NCBI GenBank assembly: GCA_030642525.1
Contig: DAOWNO010000185.1
Coordinates: 1 to 5,031 of the forward strand
Length of the DNA stretch: 5,031 nt
Origin: Candidatus Aegiribacteria sp.
Lineage (GTDB): Bacteria > Fermentibacterota > Fermentibacteria > Fermentibacterales > JCC-6
Direction: 5' to 3'
Part shown: in pieces, positions 1 through 5,031 of the stretch
How positions within the stretch are numbered: position 1 is the stretch's first letter
Layout of the letters: each line of letters begins with the position of its first letter
The notes under the pieces: generated by a model
Databases searched by the model: none
What the model was told of the DNA's origin: nothing
What the model saw: only the letters and a program-made list of their open reading frames with translations
Position numbers and translations under genes: made by a program

Positions 1-276
1 AGGCTCTGTTACAGAATACTCAGCTCTGCAATGAAACACGGAGCTGACGCAATCGTAGTCAGCTGCCCTCTCTGCTTCTACAATCTTGATTCAAGACAGA
101 AAGTCGTATTGGATGCCTACCCTGATTTTAAAACAATTCCCGTATTCTATTTCACACAGCTCCTTTCACTTGCTCTCGGAGTTGATATGGACAGACAGGG
201 TTTTGAAAGGCACTATGTTGATGTCTCCCCAGCGCTCGACAAAATCGGCAGATCCGGTGAGGGGGACAAAGCATGA
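1..276 (+). CDS. hdrB: HdrB-like CCG-domain protein, C-terminal 91 residues (5' end outside window)
   Basis: The reading frame is open from the first base, so the gene begins upstream. The fragment contains GADAIVVSCPLCFYNLDSRQ (fragment residues 14-33), the end of a cysteine-rich CCG domain; its CPLC is the final CxxC of the CX(n)CCX(n)CxxC signature. In HdrB/HdrD this motif binds the non-cubane [4Fe-4S] clusters that cleave a disulfide. The paired cysteines and the N-terminal CCG repeat must lie upstream and cannot be checked. The stop TGA (274-276) overlaps the hdrA start as ATGA, indicating translational coupling. In Hdr complexes HdrB sits at the end of the HdrA-HdrC electron wire and reduces or forms a thiol disulfide. 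The same domain is the C-terminal half of TfrB in thiol:fumarate reductase, which fits the fumarate reductase-like genes downstream. The family call is secure; the true substrate is unknown. Confidence 0.88.
   Translation, partial: RLCYRILSSAMKHGADAIVVSCPLCFYNLDSRQKVVLDAYPDFKTIPVFYFTQLLSLALGVDMDRQGFERHYVDVSPALDKIGRSGEGDKA
259..265 (+). promoter_or_regulatory. Shine-Dalgarno of hdrA
   Basis: The purine run GAGGGGG ends 7 bases before the ATG at 273. It supports initiation at 273, upstream of the in-frame TGA, rather than at the internal ATG at 363. The start also shares its bases with the hdrB stop, as is normal for coupled genes. Confidence 0.7.
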
Positions 277-2228
277 AACGGATAGGAGTCTTTGTCTGAC
301 ACTGCGGCATCAATATCGCCGGAACGGTTGATGTTGAACGGGTAGCCCGGGAAGCAAAAAAGATGCCCGGAGTGGCTTTCGCAATGGATTACATTTACAT
401 GTGCTCAGAACCAGGGCAAACTCTCGTCCGTGAAAAGATAAAAGAGGAAAAACTTGATGCTGTTATAATTGCGGCATGTTCCCCCAATCTTCATGAATCA
501 ACTTTCAGAGCTGCGGCGGAGGAAGCTGGAATCAATCCCTGGCAGTGCGAAATCGCAAATATCCGGGAGCAATGCAGCTGGATTCATTCCGACAGAAAAA
601 AAGCTACGGAAAAGGCTATCAAAATCGTTGGAACCATTGTTGGAAAAACAAGGCTGAACGAATCGCTGGAACCGATTTCGGTTTCAATAACCAAAAAAGC
701 TCTTGTTATCGGGGGCGGTATTGCAGGTATTCAGGCTGCTCTTGATATCGCTGATTCCGGTTACCCTGTAATTCTTGTCGAGAAGGATTCATCCATAGGC
801 GGGCACATGGCTCAGCTCTCTGAAACTTTCCCTACTCTCGACTGTTCTCAGTGTATTCTAACTCCCAAAATGGTCTCAGCCGGGAAGCATCCCAATATCA
901 CTCTTATAACTTATTCCGAGGTCGAGGATGTTTCCGGGTATGTAGGGAATTTCAAGGTCAAGATCAGAAGAAAAGCAACTTCTGTGAACTGGTCAACCTG
1001 TACCGGCTGCGGGCTCTGCACCGAAAAATGCCCCGTGAAAGTTCCATCGGAATTTGACAGGGGTCTTACCACCCGCGGCGCCATTTACGTTCCCTTCCCT
1101 CAGGCCGTCCCCAACAAGCCGGTCATAGACAGGGATAACTGCATCTACTACAAAACAGGCAAATGCAGGCTGTGCGAAAAAGTATGCGAAATCGGAGCCA
1201 TAGACTTCGATCAGGAAGACCTGATAATCGAGGAAGAAATCGGAGCCATCATCATCGCAACGGGATATGAGACTCTGCCCATTACCGACCTCCCTCACTA
1301 TGGCGCGGGAGAGGTTCCCGATGTAATAGACGGTCTTGCATTTGAGCGGCTCCTCTCCGCTTCCGGCCCGACGACCGGAGAAGTCAGAAGACCTTCTGAC
1401 GGCATGATTCCAAAAGAGGTGGTCTTTGTTCAGTGTGCCGGCTCACGGGATCCTGAAAGATTCAAACCCTACTGCTCAAAGATATGCTGCATGTACACTA
1501 CCAAACATGCTCTACTGTACAAACACAGGGTGCATGACGGTCAGCCTTACGTTTTCTACATTGATATCAGGACAGGCGGAAAAGGATACGAGGAATTCTA
1601 CCACAATGCTGAGGAGGAAGAGGAAATTCTTTACCTGCGAGGCAAGGTTGCCAAGATCTTCCGCGATGGAGACAAAACCGTTGTCTGGGGAACCGATACG
1701 CTTACCGGTAGAAATATCGAGATCGCCGCCGATCTTGTAGTCCTGGCAACCGCCATAGTCCCAACGGAATCTACCGCTGATCTGGCAAATAAACTCAGAA
1801 TCCAGACAGGACCCAACGGTTTCCTTTCCGAAGCACATCCAAAGCTCAGACCCGTAGAATGTATCAACGCCGGATTCTTCATCGCCGGGGTAGGACAGGG
1901 TCCGAAGGATATTCCTGAAACCGTTGCTCAGGCCAGCGGCGCGGCATGCAAAGTGATTTCCCTGTTTTCCAGAGATCATCTGGAGCAGGATCCGGCAATA
2001 GCCTGGGTTGATGAGGATCTCTGCAGCGGATGCAGGACATGCATTTCTGTCTGCCCTTATGATGCCAGAGAATATGACGAAGAAAAAGAGATTGTAATTG
2101 TGAATGAAGCCCTTTGCGAGGGCTGCGGTTCCTGTGTGGCTGCCTGCTCATGCGGAGCGACACAACAGAGAAACCTTTCCGATAATCAGATAAAATCAAT
2201 GGTCACCGCCAGCCTGGGAGGTGAGTAA
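273..2228 (+). CDS. hdrA: HdrA-family heterodisulfide reductase flavoprotein, selenoprotein (Sec at residue 9)
   Basis: HdrA is the FAD and multi-[4Fe-4S] subunit of soluble heterodisulfide reductases and the site of flavin-based electron bifurcation. The product is 651 residues when TGA 297-299 is read as selenocysteine, a normal HdrA length. The N-terminal domain starts MKRIGVFV-U-HCGINI, matching the family CxCGxNI motif with Sec at the first cysteine; C44 (MCSEPG), C69 (AACSP) and C101 (REQCSW) follow. A thioredoxin-reductase-like FAD domain has GGGIAG at 147-152 and CSQC at 191-194. An inserted ferredoxin domain has C243/246/249/253 and C290/298/301/305. The unusual HdrA cluster motif is C388, C401, C405, C406. 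The C-terminal ferredoxin has C584/587/590/594 and C615/618/621/625. It overlaps hdrB by 4 bp and the 42-aa ORF by 1 bp. Starting at ATG 363 would remove 30 conserved residues. A nonsense mutation is possible but unlikely, given the hairpin and intact frame. Confidence 0.93.
300..338 (+). promoter_or_regulatory. Bacterial SECIS-like hairpin directing Sec insertion at TGA 297-299
   Basis: Immediately 3' of the in-frame TGA, bases 305-313 (CGGCATCAA) pair with 328-336 (TTGATGTTG). This gives 9 consecutive pairs, two of them G-U, extended by U314-G327. Inside, C317-G326 and G318-C325 can close a small apical loop (319-324). The apex lies about 19-20 bases after the TGA and the whole element is within the coding region, as known for bacterial SECIS elements read by SelB. 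The core CATCAA/TTGATG is a perfect 6-bp complement. The loop does not obviously copy the E. coli fdhF loop, so the exact SelB contact base is uncertain. Pairing was done by eye, without folding energies. Confidence 0.75.
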
Positions 2229-2356
2229 TGCTTGATAATCTGAAGTGTATTCCCACTCCAGAGGAAATGAAATCAGCCAATATTACAAATGAATTTACAA
2301 AGGAACTACATTCCATAGAACCAATTAAGCTTACGGCAAGGGAGATGGTAAAATGA
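2228..2356 (+). CDS. Small translationally coupled ORF, 42 residues, unknown function
   Basis: I do not recognise this protein. Its ATG (2228-2230) shares one base with the hdrA stop (TAATG), and its TGA (2354-2356) overlaps the next gene's ATG as ATGA, so it fills the gap exactly in frame. A good Shine-Dalgarno, GGAGG at 2217-2221, lies 6 bases before the start. The product begins MLDNLKCIPTPEEM and ends LTAREMVK. It is hydrophilic and charged, with a single cysteine (C7), no membrane segment, no signal peptide and no complete metal-binding motif. By my count 46 of its 129 bases are G or C (about 36%), visibly lower than its neighbours. It could be a small subunit or assembly peptide of the complex, or a leader that couples translation of hdrA to the iron-sulfur gene. 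The exact junctions support a real gene; the role is open. Confidence 0.68.
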   Translation: MLDNLKCIPTPEEMKSANITNEFTKELHSIEPIKLTAREMVK

Positions 2357-3096
2357 CAGAACCGTCCAGAAAACCCGTGGACGAGCTGGTTCCCATCTTC
2401 TTCATGGGAAAAAGGTATAATGTACCGGCAAGTCTTACGATTCAGAAAGCGCTAGAATACGCAGGTTACCAGCACATAAGAGGCTGCGGCTGCAGAGGAG
2501 GTGTCTGTGGAGCCTGTGGAATGGTCTACAGAGTACCGGGCAGTTACAAACTCCAGGTTGGTCTTGCGTGCCAGACAGTTGTAGAACCTGGCATGTACCT
2601 GATGATCCTGCCCTACTATCCCGGTAACAGATCAACATTCGACATTGAAAAGATGAAAGGAACCGGCAGCGAAATCGCTGCTCTCTATCCTGAAATATTC
2701 AAATGCATCGGCTGTAATGCATGCACTCAGGGATGTCCTATGGATATTGATGTCATGCACTATATGGCTCAGGCCATCAGGGGTGACGTCTCCGGGGCGG
2801 CTGAAACCTCCTTCGACTGTATCATGTGTGGTCTTTGCGCATCCAGATGCCCGGCGGAAGAAGTACAGTTCAACGTGGCTATTCTGGCAAGAAGGCTCAA
2901 TGCCAGATATGGCAAGCCCCGCGCAAAGCACCTCGCTCTGAGAGTCAAACAGGTAAAAGATGGAGTATTCGAAGAACCGCTCCATAATCTGATGAAACTG
3001 TCAACTGAAGAACTCAAGCAGCTTTACCGTGAAAGAGAAGCTGAGCCGCAAATGACTGAAGATGACTGGACTCCTCAGGATACGAGGTACGTCTGA
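2353..3096 (+). CDS. FrdB/HdrC-like iron-sulfur protein: [2Fe-2S] plus two [4Fe-4S] motifs
   Basis: This 247-residue electron-transfer protein has an N-terminal plant-type [2Fe-2S] domain (about residues 12-95), with C47, C52, C55 (CRGGVCGAC) and C73 (LACQT) as likely ligands; C45 is an extra cysteine. A helical dicluster domain follows, with C118/121/124/128 (CIGCNACTQGCP) and C156/159/162/166 (CIMCGLCASRCP). Length and order resemble FrdB/SdhB and the N-terminal half of TfrB. However, both cluster motifs are full CxxCxxCxxxCP, as in HdrC, so two [4Fe-4S] clusters are more likely than the FrdB [3Fe-4S]/[4Fe-4S] pair. The C-terminal tail (about 187-247) is charged and has no cysteine. The start ATG has GGAG at 2341-2344, 8 bases upstream, and overlaps the small ORF stop. 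Its likely role is to wire the flavoprotein encoded next to HdrA/HdrB. No membrane-anchor gene is present, so the protein is probably cytoplasmic. Confidence 0.87.
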   Translation: MTEPSRKPVDELVPIFFMGKRYNVPASLTIQKALEYAGYQHIRGCGCRGGVCGACGMVYRVPGSYKLQVGLACQTVVEPGMYLMILPYYPGNRSTFDIEKMKGTGSEIAALYPEIFKCIGCNACTQGCPMDIDVMHYMAQAIRGDVSGAAETSFDCIMCGLCASRCPAEEVQFNVAILARRLNARYGKPRAKHLALRVKQVKDGVFEEPLHNLMKLSTEELKQLYREREAEPQMTEDDWTPQDTRYV

Positions 3097-3115
3097 TGTA
3101 CGCTTTAAGGAAACC

Positions 3116-3120
3116 GGGGG
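3116..3120 (+). promoter_or_regulatory. Shine-Dalgarno choosing ATG 3127 for the flavoprotein
   Basis: GGGGG lies 6 bases before ATG 3127 but only 3 bases before the adjacent in-frame GTG 3124. The ATG is therefore preferred, giving a product one residue shorter than the longest reading frame. Confidence 0.5.
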
Positions 3121-3126
3121 TCAGTG

Positions 3127-4806
3127 ATGCCGTATCCTGAACAACTGAAAAAGCTGATTGAAAAAGTGGTAAGCACCCGCTCGGCTAGAGTGGAGCGAAA
3201 GATAAAAGGCGAGGAATTCCCTGCGCTTAAACTGGAGGAACGTGATCCGGTTCTCAGGAATTTCCATCCTGATTTCATAGAAAATACCAGGCGCGAGATA
3301 AAAGTCGGTCCGAGCAAGGGCTACTCCATAAGTAATGAAATGGTTGACCTCCTTGAGGCTAAAAGTCGCTTCAATCCGGAACTGGTCGACCTTACACAGC
3401 CGGATTATGAAACAGATATTCTGGTTATCGGCGCGGGAGGGGCGGGAACGGCCGCTGCCATTCTCGCAGCTGAAAACGGAGCAAAAGTACTCATCGCAAC
3501 CAAGCTCCGTCACGGTGACGCGAACACCATGATGGCGGAAGGAGGTATCCAGGCAGCTGACAAGGTCGGCAAGGATTCTCCCTATTACCATTATCTGGAC
3601 ATTCTTGGCGGGGGTCACTTCGTCAACGATCCTGAGCTGGTCTATACAATGGTCAGTAATGCTCCGGATGCACTGAGGTGGCTTGAAGGGCTTGGCACAA
3701 ACTTTTCAAAGTTTGAAGACGGCACGATGAAAACAATGCACGGCGGTGGAACATGCAGAAAGAGAATGCACTACGCTGCTGACATCACCGGCGCTGAAAT
3801 AATGAAAACCATACGCGATGAAGCAAGAAATCATACAGATATGATTGATGTCATTGAGTTCTGCCCCGCGGTGGAAATCGTGCTTGATGAATCGGGTCGC
3901 TGTTCCGGAGCCATTCTGTACAACCTTGAGACTTCAGAATATCATTACGTCAGAGCAAAGGCAGTAATAATCGCTACCGGCGGAAGCGGAAGACTTCATA
4001 TCCAGGGATTCATGACTACCAACCATTACGGTGCAACAGCAGACGGTTTAGTCATGGCGTACAGAGCCGGAGTACCTATTTCATTTCTCCATACCGTTCA
4101 GTACCATCCCACCGGAGTGGTATTCCCGGAGCAGGCTGAGGGAATTCTGATCACTGAAAAATTCCGAGGAGCGGGAGCAAATGTTCTTAATGTTCATGGG
4201 GAACAGTTCGTGTACGAGCGCGAACCGAGAGACGTGGAAGCTGCCTGCATTATCCGTGAATGCAGTCCCAAAGGCAGAGGAAACGGCGTTCCGACCCCGA
4301 CCGGCAAGTTCGGAGTATGGCTGGACTCTCCCATGATCGATATGCTGAAGGGTGAGGGTACTGTGAAGAAGGAATTCCCGGGCAAGAGCATTCTGTTCAG
4401 ACGATTCGGGATAGACATTTCGAAGGAACCGATGCTCATCCACCCGACACTGCACTATCAGAACGGCGGGCTGGACATCAACAGCAAATGCGAGACGAAC
4501 ATTCCAGGACTCTACGCGGCCGGTGAAGTCTCAGCTGGCGTGCACGGGGAGAACAGACTGATGGGTAACTCTCTCCTCGATGTCATCGTCTTCGGCCGAA
4601 TTGCCGGAGAGAACGCGACTGAATACATCAATAAAGCGGGAGAGCTGGGAAAACCCGGACTTGAACATGTAAAACGCTACAACGAGGAAGTTGAAGCTGC
4701 GGATATAGACAAGGACCGGATAGCTCCAATGCTTCTGCCGGATTACAGCAACCCTGAGGTCCGCGAGAAACAGCTGACCAAAGACTACTTCGGAACCCTT
4801 TCATAG
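3127..4806 (+). CDS. frdA: Fumarate reductase/succinate dehydrogenase-type flavoprotein (FrdA/TfrA-like), short C-terminus
   Basis: The protein has 559 residues. An N-terminal extension of about 95 residues, charged and without a signal peptide or Tat motif, precedes the Rossmann FAD motif VIGAGGAG (100-107) and AEGG (137-140). All residues used for fumarate by E. coli FrdA have counterparts: H232 matches H327 (YHPTG), E245 matches E344 and R248 matches R347 (TEKFRG), R287 matches R368 (EPRD), H355 matches H443 (LHYQNGG) and R390 matches R477 (ENRLMGNS). The histidine that binds FAD covalently (SHTVAAEGG) is replaced by N133 (ANTMMAEGG), so FAD is probably non-covalent, as in L-aspartate oxidase. 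Only about 60 residues follow the NATEYI helix, so most of the usual FrdA C-terminal helical domain is absent. It lies 30 bp after the iron-sulfur gene, its probable partner. Fumarate/succinate is the best substrate guess; L-aspartate oxidase is less likely because nadB does not normally sit with hdr genes. Confidence 0.87.
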   Translation: MPYPEQLKKLIEKVVSTRSARVERKIKGEEFPALKLEERDPVLRNFHPDFIENTRREIKVGPSKGYSISNEMVDLLEAKSRFNPELVDLTQPDYETDILVIGAGGAGTAAAILAAENGAKVLIATKLRHGDANTMMAEGGIQAADKVGKDSPYYHYLDILGGGHFVNDPELVYTMVSNAPDALRWLEGLGTNFSKFEDGTMKTMHGGGTCRKRMHYAADITGAEIMKTIRDEARNHTDMIDVIEFCPAVEIVLDESGRCSGAILYNLETSEYHYVRAKAVIIATGGSGRLHIQGFMTTNHYGATADGLVMAYRAGVPISFLHTVQYHPTGVVFPEQAEGILITEKFRGAGANVLNVHGEQFVYEREPRDVEAACIIRECSPKGRGNGVPTPTGKFGVWLDSPMIDMLKGEGTVKKEFPGKSILFRRFGIDISKEPMLIHPTLHYQNGGLDINSKCETNIPGLYAAGEVSAGVHGENRLMGNSLLDVIVFGRIAGENATEYINKAGELGKPGLEHVKRYNEEVEAADIDKDRIAPMLLPDYSNPEVREKQLTKDYFGTLS

Positions 4807-4817
4807 CTATAACGAAC

Positions 4818-4902
4818 GGGGACATCCACGCTCATACAATAGGGGACATGCAGGCTCTGCTGCGTGTCCCCAAATTAGTATGACGCTCTGGTGCGTGTTC
4901 CC
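4818..4902. repeat. Nested 85-bp palindrome, REP-like, GGGGACA/TGTCCCC family
   Basis: An outer pair and an inner hairpin share the same GGGGACA end. The outer arms are GGGGACA (4818-4824) with TGTTCCC (4896-4902), then CAC with GTG (4827-4829 and 4891-4893), and TCATAC (4832-4837) with GTATGA (4878-4883). AAT/ATT (4838-4840 and 4874-4876) continues the stem past bulged A4877. The inner hairpin is 4842-4871. Nested palindromes of this kind between genes resemble REP/BIME elements, which are mobilised by REP-associated Y1 transposases. No transposase gene is in the window, and other genome copies cannot be seen. The region 4807-4914 has no credible gene. Confidence 0.6.
4842..4871 (+). terminator. 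Strong hairpin after the operon, possible weak or bidirectional terminator
   Basis: GGGGACATGCAG (4842-4853) pairs with CTGCGTGTCCCC (4860-4871) in 12 consecutive pairs (one G-U), around a 6-base loop GCTCTG. It lies 36 bases after the flavoprotein stop, in the right place to end operon transcription. The following bases (AAATTAGTATG) contain no T-run, so it is not a canonical intrinsic terminator. It may instead act as an mRNA 3'-end stabiliser or simply be the core of the REP-like element. Confidence 0.35.
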
Positions 4903-4914
4903 GGGTTTCAGCCC

Positions 4915-4942
4915 TTGACAGCATCAGCATCTTTCCTATAAT
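4915..4942 (+). promoter_or_regulatory. Sigma-70 consensus promoter of the initiator tRNA
   Basis: TTGACA (4915-4920) and TATAAT (4937-4942) are both perfect consensus hexamers with a 16-bp spacer. The discriminator GCGCCCT (4943-4949) is GC-rich, as in stringently controlled stable-RNA promoters. Transcription should begin near 4949-4951, leaving a leader of only about 4-6 bases before the mature tRNA. Confidence 0.85.
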
Positions 4943-4954
4943 GCGCCCTGCAGA

Positions 4955-5031
<77 letters not shown>

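Noticed and set aside
297..299. TGA as a general recoded sense codon (alternative genetic code) or as a nonsense mutation
   Set aside because: TGA serves as a normal, coupled stop at 274-276, 2354-2356 and 3094-3096, no other in-frame TGA occurs in the genes, and the downstream frame is intact, with a SECIS-like hairpin at the right spacing.
1512..1979. 155-codon open frame on the minus strand inside hdrA
   Set aside because: It is fully inside a strongly conserved hdrA region, shows no recognisable domain, and is a by-product of the codon use of the real gene. The same applies to the other minus-strand frames in 993-4825.
363..2228. hdrA starting at ATG 363
   Set aside because: It would remove the conserved N-terminal 30 residues (the xHCGxNI motif) and leave an 86-bp gap after hdrB in an otherwise overlapping operon. 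The upstream start has a better Shine-Dalgarno and the TGA is explained by Sec insertion.
3095..3139. Short ORF starting at the TGATG junction after the iron-sulfur gene
   Set aside because: It has only 14 codons, ends inside the flavoprotein gene in another frame and has no independent ribosome site. Unlike the 42-residue ORF, it does not meet the next start.
3127..4806. L-aspartate oxidase (NadB) as the flavoprotein identity
   Set aside because: Asn133 resembles NadB, but the neighbouring [2Fe-2S]/[4Fe-4S] partner and hdr genes, the absence of nadA or nadC, and the full fumarate reductase residue set fit an FrdA/TfrA-type subunit better. It is not formally excluded.

Overview
The window is a compact plus-strand operon of iron-sulfur and flavin redox genes, followed by a short intergenic region with a large palindrome and then an initiator tRNA gene. 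The consensus -35/-10 promoter, the encoded CCA end and the bacterial initiator tRNA hallmarks indicate a bacterium. The heterodisulfide-reductase (Hdr) genes, and an apparent selenocysteine codon in hdrA, point to a strict anaerobe with selenocysteine machinery. A sulfate reducer (Desulfobacterota) or a related uncultured anaerobic lineage is plausible, but the sequence alone does not fix the taxon.

Layout. Positions 1-276 hold the 3' end of an hdrB-like gene. It overlaps by 4 bp (ATGA) an hdrA gene at 273-2228, whose codon 9 is an in-frame TGA (297-299). The TGA is followed at once by a good bacterial SECIS-like hairpin (305-336), so a conventional annotator would wrongly start the gene at 363. 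A previously hidden 42-residue ORF (2228-2356) sits exactly between hdrA and the next gene, overlapping both stop/start junctions (TAATG and ATGA). Next come a [2Fe-2S] plus two [4Fe-4S] protein of FrdB/HdrC type (2353-3096) and a fumarate reductase/succinate dehydrogenase-type flavoprotein (3127-4806). Positions 4807-4914 contain no gene but carry an 85-bp nested palindrome (4818-4902). A strong promoter (4915-4942) then drives an initiator tRNA-Met (4955-5031) that ends on the last base of the window.

Working together. The HdrB-like CCG protein, the FrdB/HdrC-like protein and the FrdA-like protein together contain the parts of methanogen thiol:fumarate reductase (TfrA plus TfrB, where TfrB is an SdhB-like part joined to an HdrB/D-like CCG part). 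Here TfrB is split into two genes and HdrA, the flavin-based electron-bifurcating/confurcating subunit, is added. No membrane anchor is present. The inference is a soluble HdrA-linked fumarate reductase or succinate oxidase that connects the fumarate/succinate couple, directly or through a thiol/disulfide, to low-potential carriers such as ferredoxin. The catalytic residues for fumarate are all present, but the FAD-linking histidine is replaced by asparagine, which favours the fumarate-reducing direction. The electron partners are not visible in this window.
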